Part shown: in pieces, positions 1 to 5,519 of the stretch | Layout of the letters: each line of letters begins with the position of its first letter | Position numbering within the stretch: position 1 is the stretch's first letter | Origin: Candidatus Iainarchaeum sp. | Lineage (GTDB): Archaea; Iainarchaeota; Iainarchaeia; Iainarchaeales; JAAZKV01 | Reading direction: 5' to 3' | Assembly: GCA_026397035.1 (NCBI GenBank) | Contig: JAPLVQ010000134.1 | Location: forward strand, 1-5,567 | DNA: 5,567 bases | The notes under the pieces: model-generated | What the model was told of the DNA's origin: nothing | The model's database searches: none | What the model saw: only the letters and a program-made list of their open reading frames with translations | Translations under genes and position numbers: made by a program

Positions 1-5
1 TCATA

Positions 6-33
6 TGGGAAACCACCTCGAATGGTTTTCCCA
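6..33. repeat. Inverted repeat / hairpin A
   Basis: Positions 6-15 (TGGGAAACCA) pair with 23-33 (TGGTTTTCCCA) to give a 10 bp stem with one bulged T at position 26 and a 7-base loop (16-22). Read on the minus strand the loop is TTCGAGG, which resembles a tRNA T-loop, but the closing pair is A-T instead of the near-universal G53-C61 and no acceptor, D or anticodon arms surround it. It could belong to the 3' end of a transcript from outside the window or to a structured RNA. Strand and function are not determined. Confidence 0.6.
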
Positions 34-34
34 A

Positions 35-59
35 CCCCAATAGCTCAACGCTATTGGGG
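35..59. repeat. Inverted repeat / hairpin B
   Basis: A perfect 10 bp stem is formed by CCCCAATAGC (35-44) and GCTATTGGGG (50-59) with a 5-base loop. It sits one base after hairpin A, so the two form a tandem pair. The GGGGCA at 56-61 can instead pair with TGCCCC at 88-93, which would open this hairpin. On the plus strand no T-run follows directly, so it does not look like a simple intrinsic terminator. Confidence 0.7.
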
Positions 60-61
60 CA

Positions 62-69
62 TATAAAAA
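62..69 (+). promoter_or_regulatory. Possible TATA box (plus strand)
   Basis: TATAAAAA lies just after hairpin B. If used by archaeal TBP, transcription would begin about 25 bases downstream, near position 91, and would run into the structured region at 192-288. No reading frame follows it. Upstream BRE-like sequence is not evident, so this is only a candidate. Confidence 0.25.
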
Positions 70-191
70 GCTCCTAAACCCAAAAACTGCCCCTTAATAA
101 CTACCTGCGGAAGTACTGTATAAGCAAAATCGAAAAAACAAAACTAACTAATCAAATTCAGCCAGCTAGAAGTTTAAGAATAAGTGTAAAA

Positions 192-288
192 GAGGCAGAC
201 CAGGGATCCGCTAGGCGGTATAGTCTGTCTCCTCCGCTGCAAAATTATTGTATTGCAACGCATCAATGGAGTTTTACTTCCATGATGT
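192..288. ncRNA. Candidate structured non-coding RNA region, family not recognised
   Basis: Several stems lie close together in a region with no usable reading frame and with visibly higher GC than its surroundings. GAGGCAGAC (192-200) pairs with GTCTGTCTC (223-231), 9 bp including one G-U if read on plus; inside its loop CCGC (208-211) pairs with GCGG (215-218). CGCTGCA (235-241) pairs with TGCAACG (254-260), better on minus. Positions 260-270 pair with 279-288, about 10 bp with one bulged A at 265. TATA-like boxes flank the region on both sides (62-69 for plus, 320-329 for either strand). T-runs lie beyond on plus (346-350, 368-373), and an A6 tract (133-138) would be a T-run on minus. G-U evidence is mixed, so the strand is not assigned. 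I compared it by eye with 5S rRNA, SRP RNA, RNase P RNA and tRNA and found no convincing match. Confidence 0.35.
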
Positions 289-319
289 AACTCCCAACAC
301 GATTAATCCTTGTTATCAA

Positions 320-329
320 CTTGTTTAAA
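320..329. promoter_or_regulatory. Possible TATA box, orientation unclear
   Basis: GTTTAAATAC contains a near-symmetric TTTAAA core resembling an archaeal TATA element. Read on the minus strand (GTATTTAAAC) it would start RNA near position 299, exactly ahead of the stem group at 192-288. Read on the plus strand it would start RNA near 350, which leads only into T-rich DNA and then the promoter of the ATPase gene. The minus reading makes better sense, but no clear BRE is seen on either side. Confidence 0.3.
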
Positions 330-367
330 TACTTAACGAAAAAAGTTTTTCAGGGAAAAATAAAAGA

Positions 368-444
368 TTTTTTAATAACTTTTTAGTTTCTCTTAAAAAA
401 TACATGAAAGAGAACCCGTTTTTTTGGACAAAAACACCTTTTTT
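368..444 (+). terminator. T-rich stretches, possible archaeal terminators
   Basis: The plus strand carries T6 (368-373), T5 (380-384), T7 (419-425) and T6 (439-444). Archaeal RNA polymerase commonly terminates at oligo-T on the non-template strand, so a plus-strand transcript arriving from the left would probably end here before the ATPase promoter. No hairpin is needed for this mechanism. AT-rich intergenic DNA can produce such runs by chance. Confidence 0.3.
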
Positions 445-467
445 CACAAATAAAGTAATTAAATCAC

Positions 468-488
468 ACGAAAAGGTATTTATACCTT
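468..488 (+). promoter_or_regulatory. Core promoter (BRE + TATA) of the ATPase gene, inside an inverted repeat
   Basis: CGAAAA (469-474) resembles a purine-rich BRE and is followed by TATTTATA (477-484). The TATA box sits in the middle of a perfect inverted repeat, AAGGTAT (473-479) and ATACCTT (482-488), separated by TT. The box centre is about 38 bases before the ATG at 519; with the usual 26-base TATA-to-start distance, transcription would begin near 506, giving a leader of about a dozen bases. The symmetry could let a regulator compete with TBP, or may simply reflect a symmetric TATA element. Confidence 0.6.
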
Positions 489-518
489 CAAGACACATAT
501 TATGCGAGTGAGCTTTGA

Positions 519-3500
519 ATGGTTAACAAAGAATTTAGTGAAGCTGGCAGCGAAGTTTTTATTCCAATTTCAGATAGGGTAGAGAAAACTATCGAGACTG
601 GAGAAAAGGATATTTTTGATGATGTTTTTGAAAAAGATGAAGATGAAGTCGCTGCAAAGAAAAGGATGCTTGATAAAGTAAGTGAATTAAAGAAAAAAGA
701 GTTGTTAAAAATGAATTCAATAAAAGAAGAAAGTAGCGGTGAAGAAAGTATAAAAGAAAATAGAAAAGACAACAATGATGCTAGCACAAGCGATAAAAAT
801 AAAAAAGAGAGTAAAAATGCCGACGAAAACAAGGATGAAGCTGATACGATTATGGGTAAAGATGATGACGAAGATGAAAATGATGACAAAGATGAGGATG
901 AAGACGAAGATGATGATGAGGATGATACAAAAGATAATAAAGATTCTGGGAAGGATGGGACAGATGGAAAAGGGGATTCTACTGAACCGGTTATTTTTAG
1001 AGAAAAAGAAATAGGTGGAACAAAGGGCAATGCTGATAAAGAAAATAAAAAGGGCAATGCCGATGAAAAAAATAATATTGAAAAGGAGGGGAATAAAGAG
1101 GAGGAAAATGAAGAGAAAGAAGAAGAGTTTGAGACTAAAGATGATGCTTTTGATGCAGTGGATGCCGGCGGAAAGAAACCAAAAAAGTCAGCAAATAATT
1201 TTGATGATATTATAAAAGAAAATATGGAGAAGTCTCTAAAAAACAATAATACCAGCAAAGGGTTTGGAGGAAAGCTTGATCTTAAAGTGGTTCATGAAGA
1301 GGATGAAGTTGAAGAAGAGAAACAAAAAGCGCATCCAATTGAAAGAAAGATAATCAAAAGTGTTATAAAAAATAAAGCATTGATGGCGATTGGCGAAGGA
1401 CTAAAAATCAATAAAGGAATAAAGCTTAATACTGATTCAAAAAGAATGAATGACAAAATTAATTCAGAAAAAAAAAAAAAAAATAGTCAGGAAAAGAACA
1501 AAAATGATTTAGATGAAAAATATAAAAGTGAGGATCAGGAAGAAGAAGATCATGATGAGATGGCAGACGATTTATTAAGAGAAGACGGAATTAGAGAGGA
1601 AGGTATTTCTTCAGGAGAAATAGAGGAAAATAAAGAGAATAACTTTTCTGGAAAAGGACCTTCCATGCCTAAAGCAGTACTTGCAGGGGAAGAAATTGAA
1701 GCTGAAGACGGCAAAGATGGAGTAATAAAACCGGATTTGGAGTTCTTAATGAGTAATAAGGGTCATGCTTTTATTGGAAGAAAGAAAAGTGTTCTTGGAA
1801 AATATGGAGAAGAAGCAGGATTATTTGTTGGGAAAGTTTATGAAAAAGATAAAGAAGGAACTGAAGTTTATCTTGATGGATTAAATCCCCATGTTGTTTT
1901 TGTTTGCGGAGCTCGTGGATCTGGAAAATCGTACGTCCTTGGAGTTATTGCTGAAGAACTTGCAATGAAAAATAAAAATGTGGGTATTGTTGTTGTTGAT
2001 CCGATTGGAGTTTTTTGGTCAATGAAACATCCGAACAAGGAAGACAAAGAGCTTGAGGCTCTTGCTAAATGGGATCTTTTGCCAAGAGGGCTTGATAATG
2101 TTAAGGTTTTTATCCCTGTGGGCATGAAGGATGCGGTTCCTAAAAGTACTTATGATGCAGTTTTCTCAATTCAACCGGCGCTTTTAACAGCAGAGGATTG
2201 GTGCTTGACATTTGGAATTGACCGCTTTTCCCCAACAGGGTTATTAATGGAAAAGGGTATTGCTAAAGTAAAATCTGGTTATGAAACTGAAGAAGGAAAG
2301 GAAATAAGGGGAAAATTAAATACTTTTTCACTTGATGATCTTGCTAAGTGTTTTGAGTTTGACAAAGAACTTAACAATAAGGAGAAAGGATATAAAGCGG
2401 ATTCTATCAGGGCGCTTGTGAGCAGGTTTGATGCGGCAAAGCATTGGGGTATTTTTGAGGAGAAAGGAACTTCGCTTGGACTACTTTCAAGAGCCGGGCA
2501 AATGACTATTCTTGACACGAGCTTTTTGGAAGATAATGTCAGTGCTCTTGTTATTGGGATTATTTCAAGAAGAATTCTTTCCGCAAGAAAACTTGGGACT
2601 AGAAGAGAAGCAGCAGGTAAGTTTGAGGGGGAAGAGGATTTTGAGGACGTAGTTGATTTGAATATTCCTCCTACTTGGCTTTTTATTGATGAAGCGCATA
2701 CACTTATTCCGGGAGGTAATCAAAAGACTCCTGCAAGCAGTGCACTTGTGGAATATGTTAAACAAGGGAGGCGTCCGGGTTGTTCGCTTGTTTTTGCAAC
2801 ACAACAGCCAAGCGCAATTGATTCAAGAGTATTAAGCCAGCTTGATGTTATTATGGCGCACAAGCTCGTGTTTGATGATGATATTAAAAGTATTTACAAA
2901 AGGACTCCGACTATTGTCCCTTTTGCTTACAAAAAATCAAGTTTCATTAAAACAATGCCTGTCGGAATTGCGCTTACTGGCGACCGAAGCGAGACAACTA
3001 GCAGGGCTTTTGTAATGAAGATTCGTCCAAGACTGAGTCAGCATGAAGGAAGAGATGCAGAAACGGTTGAGGTTAAGCAGGAGCTTGAAAGGGACAAAGT
3101 AGAGTTACTTGCAGTAAATATTGTTTTAAGGCAATTAGAAAAAGATCCAAGCATTAGAATTGATAGTATAAAAGAAACACTTGATACACTGAATAATGCC
3201 TATAAGAAGGACGTTTTGATTGATGCGATACTTGCTGCGCTTGAAAAGAAAGGAATTGAAGTTAAGGATAATTCGGTTTTTGCAAAAGGTGTTCTTGAGG
3301 AACTGGCTGTGGAAGAGGAAGAAGAAAAAGCATTACTAGAAAAAGAAAATGAAGAATTGGAACCACAAAATGCTGGACAAACGTCTTTGATAAAACGAAA
3401 ACTTCCAAAAGATGTTGAAGAGTTTGGAGAAAAATTGCACGAGTTCGATGAAAAAATAGAATTAACCTCATTAAAACAAGTTGTTGATGAACAAAACGCA

Positions 3501-4196
3501 AGAAAAAAAGTTTTGGGTTTTGCCCCCAAAAAGTTCGGCTTGTTCACGGATGAAATTATTGACAGAATTTCTCTCAAACACGCCCCGATTTATAAAATAA
3601 AATACAAGTATTTCAGCCACAAAGATGCATATCACGTTGGAGAAGCTTACATTAATTCTTTAACTGGAGAATTCATTCATGATGCGGGCGGAAAATTAAG
3701 AGAAAGCAAAGGTTTGATGATTCTTTCTGGCTTGAGTGAAGCAGAAACTACTGTGCTAAAATTAGTCGCAGAAAAGAAAAGAAATTCAAAAGAAGTTGCT
3801 GAATTAATGCGAATGGAAGAAGGCAACGCAAAAAGAATTCTTGACGGTCTAGCTAAAAAGTGGCTTATCGCAATAGTTGAGGACGGAAAAAATAATATTA
3901 CATATAATTCGGGCGGAAAATATGAGATGGATCTTCCTCCAACCCCGTTGCATGAAATGCTTACTAGCATTGGAAAAATGCCAATCACTGAACTTGAAGC
4001 TGTTTCAATAATACGTGGAAAATTAACAGAAAATGAAATTCCTGATCTTTTGAAAAAGCTTTGGGGAAATGTTGTTGTAAAAGAAGTTTCCCAGATATTT
4101 TTGCCTGTTTGGGAAGGAGTTTTAAAGAAAAAAGCTGGGGAAGAAAGGATTATTTTAATTGATGCTATTAATGGAAAAAAAGTTGAGCAGTCATGA
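519..4196 (+). CDS. HerA/FtsK-superfamily ATPase with long charged N-terminal extension
   Basis: Predicted 1225-residue ATP-driven motor of the HerA/FtsK (DUF87-type) class, members of which translocate on DNA as hexameric rings. Residues 1 to about 400 are dominated by Lys, Glu, Asp and Asn, probably disordered, with an acidic block at 115-136. The ATPase core begins near P405. Walker A is GARGSGKS (464-471, K470). A VVVDPIGVFW segment ends near W500; from memory HerA usually has D-x-x-G-E here, and this protein has Val (V498) in place of Glu. Walker B is LFIDEAH (D724, E725), followed by QGRRPG (749-754, possible arginine finger) and ATQQPS (760-765). After the core come a Glu-rich linker (932-936 is E5), a beta-type segment (1023-1052), a winged helix (about 1068-1130) and a C-terminal beta segment (1195-1225). 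HerA itself is typically 500-600 residues, so this one is about twice the usual length. The start is the first Met after the promoter; GTGA at 508-511 is a weak Shine-Dalgarno. The gene overlaps the next by ATGA. The precise substrate is unknown. A type IV secretion or conjugation-like ATPase is less likely because no membrane segment is seen. Confidence 0.88.
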   Translation: MVNKEFSEAGSEVFIPISDRVEKTIETGEKDIFDDVFEKDEDEVAAKKRMLDKVSELKKKELLKMNSIKEESSGEESIKENRKDNNDASTSDKNKKESKNADENKDEADTIMGKDDDEDENDDKDEDEDEDDDEDDTKDNKDSGKDGTDGKGDSTEPVIFREKEIGGTKGNADKENKKGNADEKNNIEKEGNKEEENEEKEEEFETKDDAFDAVDAGGKKPKKSANNFDDIIKENMEKSLKNNNTSKGFGGKLDLKVVHEEDEVEEEKQKAHPIERKIIKSVIKNKALMAIGEGLKINKGIKLNTDSKRMNDKINSEKKKKNSQEKNKNDLDEKYKSEDQEEEDHDEMADDLLREDGIREEGISSGEIEENKENNFSGKGPSMPKAVLAGEEIEAEDGKDGVIKPDLEFLMSNKGHAFIGRKKSVLGKYGEEAGLFVGKVYEKDKEGTEVYLDGLNPHVVFVCGARGSGKSYVLGVIAEELAMKNKNVGIVVVDPIGVFWSMKHPNKEDKELEALAKWDLLPRGLDNVKVFIPVGMKDAVPKSTYDAVFSIQPALLTAEDWCLTFGIDRFSPTGLLMEKGIAKVKSGYETEEGKEIRGKLNTFSLDDLAKCFEFDKELNNKEKGYKADSIRALVSRFDAAKHWGIFEEKGTSLGLLSRAGQMTILDTSFLEDNVSALVIGIISRRILSARKLGTRREAAGKFEGEEDFEDVVDLNIPPTWLFIDEAHTLIPGGNQKTPASSALVEYVKQGRRPGCSLVFATQQPSAIDSRVLSQLDVIMAHKLVFDDDIKSIYKRTPTIVPFAYKKSSFIKTMPVGIALTGDRSETTSRAFVMKIRPRLSQHEGRDAETVEVKQELERDKVELLAVNIVLRQLEKDPSIRIDSIKETLDTLNNAYKKDVLIDAILAALEKKGIEVKDNSVFAKGVLEELAVEEEEEKALLEKENEELEPQNAGQTSLIKRKLPKDVEEFGEKLHEFDEKIELTSLKQVVDEQNARKKVLGFAPKKFGLFTDEIIDRISLKHAPIYKIKYKYFSHKDAYHVGEAYINSLTGEFIHDAGGKLRESKGLMILSGLSEAETTVLKLVAEKKRNSKEVAELMRMEEGNAKRILDGLAKKWLIAIVEDGKNNITYNSGGKYEMDLPPTPLHEMLTSIGKMPITELEAVSIIRGKLTENEIPDLLKKLWGNVVVKEVSQIFLPVWEGVLKKKAGEERIILIDAINGKKVEQS
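861..926 (+). repeat. GAT/GAA-type low-complexity tract encoding an acidic run
   Basis: Twenty-two consecutive codons are nearly all GAT, GAC, GAA or GAG, giving residues 115-136 of the ATPase with 14 Asp and 6 Glu; only one Asn and one Lys interrupt. The codons are mixed (not one pure triplet), which suggests selection for acidity as well as, or rather than, recent triplet expansion. The tract also creates long spurious open frames on the opposite strand and in the other plus frames. Confidence 0.85.
1468..1483 (+). repeat. Sixteen-base A homopolymer inside the ATPase gene
   Basis: Sixteen consecutive A bases encode the K318-K321 run (after E317 and before N322). A gain or loss of one A would reach stop codons almost at once: the frame starting at 1484 reads TAG directly, and the other alternative frame stops at 1510-1512. 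Slippage would therefore release only the charged N-terminal part of about 322-331 residues. It is also a likely site of sequencing length error, although the frame is intact as given. Confidence 0.9.
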
Positions 4197-4822
4197 CTTT
4201 CAATAATTCAATATTACTTGCAATAAAACAAAATCCGGGAATTGATTATAATGATCTCCTGGCAAAAATTGCACAAAGATACAAGAACCCTGCTTCGGCG
4301 AAATCAGCTCTAGCACGCGCGTTAAAAGACATGGCTGCTTTTAATTATATAAAACGGGAAGGTTCAAAAATATTAATCACAGACAAAGGACTTGCTTCAA
4401 TGAGTATTGAGATGAAGGACAAGCTTGTATTAAGACTTAATGATGAAATAAAGCGCCCGCTCGCTAACCTTGATGATATAGTAAGATTGATTTTGATTCT
4501 CTCCCAGCGCGGAGCACAGGATAAGGATTTATTGAATAGCGCAAAAGAAAACGCTTCATTTACAATTAGTGATATTGAGGTATTGCGAAAAGAAATTCGC
4601 GCTCAAAGAAGTCACTTAAAGAAAATGAGCCTTCTTTTGGGCCAGCAAATAGAGAAACTCAAAGAACTTGATTTTAATGATTCAGTTCAGATTCCTTTTG
4701 ACAATGAAACCGCTTCAAAAATCGCGTTTTTTTGCACAGGACAAAAAATAATTGTAGAAACTAAAGATAATGCACTTCTCAACAGGGTTTTATTAATGTT
4801 GAAGGGGAAAGTGTTCACTTAA
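4193..4822 (+). CDS. Winged-helix protein coupled to the ATPase; C-terminus probably frameshifted
   Basis: Predicted 209-residue soluble protein as read. Residues 1 to about 75 look like a winged helix-turn-helix: helices near N4-N14, Y19-Y30 and S36-F51, then a short wing around I53-T63. Residues 76-165 are mainly helical, including a basic amphipathic stretch (about 126-155) that could form a coiled coil. No signal peptide or membrane segment is visible. The ATG lies inside the ATGA overlap with the stop of the ATPase gene, and no separate Shine-Dalgarno is evident, so translation is probably coupled and the two proteins are likely functional partners; a DNA-binding or adaptor role is inference. 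The final residues (LLMLKGKVFT) are probably out of frame, because coding-like sequence without a start continues in the -1 frame to 4995. Restoring one base between about 4769 and 4822 would give a protein of about 267 residues. I do not recognise a named family. Confidence 0.8.
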   Translation: MTFNNSILLAIKQNPGIDYNDLLAKIAQRYKNPASAKSALARALKDMAAFNYIKREGSKILITDKGLASMSIEMKDKLVLRLNDEIKRPLANLDDIVRLILILSQRGAQDKDLLNSAKENASFTISDIEVLRKEIRAQRSHLKKMSLLLGQQIEKLKELDFNDSVQIPFDNETASKIAFFCTGQKIIVETKDNALLNRVLLMLKGKVFT

Positions 4823-4995
4823 TTGCACAGCTCTTATCAGGAATGCTTTCAGCAAAAGCAGTTATTTACAGCCAGGGAATAAAGATTTCATTAATGGCTG
4901 GAAAAGCGACTCTCTTTGGGTCACACAAAAAGCTCAAAGAATTTTTAGATACAAAAATTGTCGAGCAAATAAAACAACAAGAAGGGATGAAATAA
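4771..4995 (+). pseudogene. Out-of-frame C-terminal continuation of the winged-helix gene
   Basis: After the stop codons at 4762-4770 this frame stays open for 74 codons to TAA at 4993-4995. The translation from about 4788 onward (FINVEGES, then VHLIAQLLSGMLSAKAVIY, then GIKISLMAGKATLFG, then KKLKEFLDTKIVEQIKQQ) has regular hydrophobic periodicity and a protein-like mix of residues, alternating predicted helix and strand. There is no ATG, GTG or TTG near its beginning; the first ATG is at 4843 and has no clear ribosome site. It overlaps the end of the 4193 gene and is in the -1 frame to it, as expected if one base has been lost. Likely spots are the T4 run (4788-4791), the G3 before it, or the G4 run (4804-4807). 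The alternatives are a real disabling mutation, an assembly error or programmed -1 recoding. Confidence 0.6.
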
Positions 4996-5043
4996 TTAAA
5001 ACTTCTTAATTAAAACAGAGCACTTAATGAACTAAATAAAGGC

Positions 5044-5069
5044 AAAAAACTCCAACAAAAACTAAAAAA
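5044..5069 (-). terminator. T-tract terminator region of rpl44e
   Basis: Downstream of the rpl44e stop, the minus strand carries T6 (complement of 5064-5069), T5 (5057-5061) and T6 (5044-5049) within 26 bases. Closely spaced oligo-T tracts are the usual archaeal termination signal. They fall in the 90-base gap between the two convergent transcription units, which otherwise holds nothing recognisable. Confidence 0.55.
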
Positions 5070-5085
5070 GTCTTAAACACTAATT

Positions 5086-5364
5086 TTATTGCTGTGTTAC
5101 TTTTTTCATTCTTTTTCCAAGCGTATAAGGAATCTTTTGCTTGCACTCAGCACATTCAGCAATAAAAGTTGGCTTCTTATTTTGCTTTTTTACAAGAACC
5201 GTGTACTTGTACTTTCCCAAATATCCATGTTTAGTGTTCCTTTCGTGCCGTCTTGTTCCTGCAGCCATTGTTCTTGCAGCACCTGACTTAAACTCTTTTA
5301 ATTTATGCTTAGTATGTTTTTTGCATTTAGGACAAAAAATCTTCTTTTCTTTAGGGAATAACAT
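5086..5364 (-). CDS. rpl44e: Large-subunit ribosomal protein L44e (eL42)
   Basis: A 92-residue basic zinc-ribbon protein of the archaeal/eukaryotic large ribosomal subunit, located near the E site. It starts with the family's short lead into CPKC (C11, C14) followed by HTKHK (17-21), then a basic stretch with AAGTRRHERN (34-43), the GYLGK segment (47-51; most relatives have GYGG) and the second zinc pair CAEC (C71, C74) before a Lys-rich tail with LGKRMKK. Length and order fit the archaeal family. The start is fixed by GGTGA (minus strand, 5369-5373) four bases upstream. In many archaea rpl44e is followed by rps27e; here the next gene downstream is convergent, so rpl44e appears monocistronic. 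Assignment is firm; the zinc role of the four Cys follows from the family. Confidence 0.95.
   Translation of the reverse strand: MLFPKEKKIFCPKCKKHTKHKLKEFKSGAARTMAAGTRRHERNTKHGYLGKYKYTVLVKKQNKKPTFIAECAECKQKIPYTLGKRMKKVTQQ
5101..5116 (+). terminator. Possible terminator of the plus-strand operon
   Basis: The plus strand has T6 (5101-5106) and T5 (5112-5116), the first clear T-runs after the end of the winged-helix gene and its continuation (4995). They lie within the 3' end of rpl44e, where they are the complement of Lys codons, so they may be coding by-products. If used, the two convergent transcripts would overlap by about 50-100 bases. Confidence 0.25.
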
Positions 5365-5368
5365 CAGT

Positions 5369-5373
5369 TCACC
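5369..5373 (-). promoter_or_regulatory. Shine-Dalgarno of rpl44e
   Basis: The minus strand reads GGTGA four bases before the ATG. This complements the TCACC of the typical archaeal 16S 3' end, decides the start of rpl44e and shows that the organism uses leadered, Shine-Dalgarno translation for at least this gene. Confidence 0.75.
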
Positions 5374-5393
5374 AATACAAGAAAGAACAGCAA

Positions 5394-5414
5394 GGAAACC
5401 TTTTAAAAGGTTCC
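5394..5414 (-). promoter_or_regulatory. Palindromic TATA-type promoter of rpl44e
   Basis: AACCTTTTAAAAGGTT (5397-5412) is a perfect 16 bp palindrome; GGAA and CC extend it on the outside with one extra A on the left. Its TTTTAAAA core is centred about 40 bases upstream of the ATG, so an initiation point near 5378 would leave a short leader containing the GGTGA site. An alternative TATA (TAAAT/ATTTA type, 5435-5443) would start RNA near 5414; in that case the palindrome would lie at the start site as a leader hairpin or operator. Confidence 0.5.
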
Positions 5415-5519
5415 ATCTGCATAAAAAAACCAGTATAATTTATTCATCAAATATCTGTTAGGATAACTGTCAAAATAACGCATCAAAAATTAATCTAAAT
5501 ACCAGTTAAACTCACTAAC

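Noticed and set aside
7..32. tRNA T-arm on the minus strand (loop TTCGAGG)
   Set aside because: The G-C closing pair is missing and no acceptor, anticodon or D arm can be built around it; the stem is longer than a T-arm.
190..240. 5S rRNA, SRP RNA or RNase P RNA fragment on either strand
   Set aside because: A short minus-strand resemblance to the 5S AGCGGAGG segment is not followed by the conserved CCGAAC part; no SRP tetraloop with AGCAG and no RNase P ACAGAAA or AAGUCC blocks are present.
502..582. 26-codon open frame starting with ATG just upstream of and overlapping the ATPase start
   Set aside because: It begins at about the expected transcription start, has no ribosome site, and its product looks random; the overlap is most likely chance.
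775..1215. Two Met/Lys-rich plus-strand open frames overlapping the ATPase gene
   Set aside because: They are frame-shifted readings of the GATGA/GAAGA-rich tract, which gives ATG and AAG codons by necessity.
500..1258. 252-codon open frame on the minus strand, Ser/Phe-rich
   Set aside because: It is the complement of the GAA/GAT/AAA-rich extension of the ATPase (TTC, ATC, TTT codons); composition is an artefact and no promoter or ribosome site is seen.
4804..4810. Programmed -1 frameshift heptamer
   Set aside because: G-GGG-AAA does not satisfy X-XXY-YYZ because the A-site codon would mispair after slipping, and no strong downstream stem was seen; an indel is simpler.
5089..5461. Plus-strand open frames of 65 and 106 codons opposite rpl44e
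   Set aside because: They are antisense to a firmly identified ribosomal protein gene, with Cys/Phe/Leu-rich composition expected from its complement.
257..5487. Shared 10-mer AACGCATCAA at 257-266 and 5478-5487
   Set aside because: Several such 10-base matches are expected by chance in an AT-rich 5.5 kb window, and the flanks do not match.
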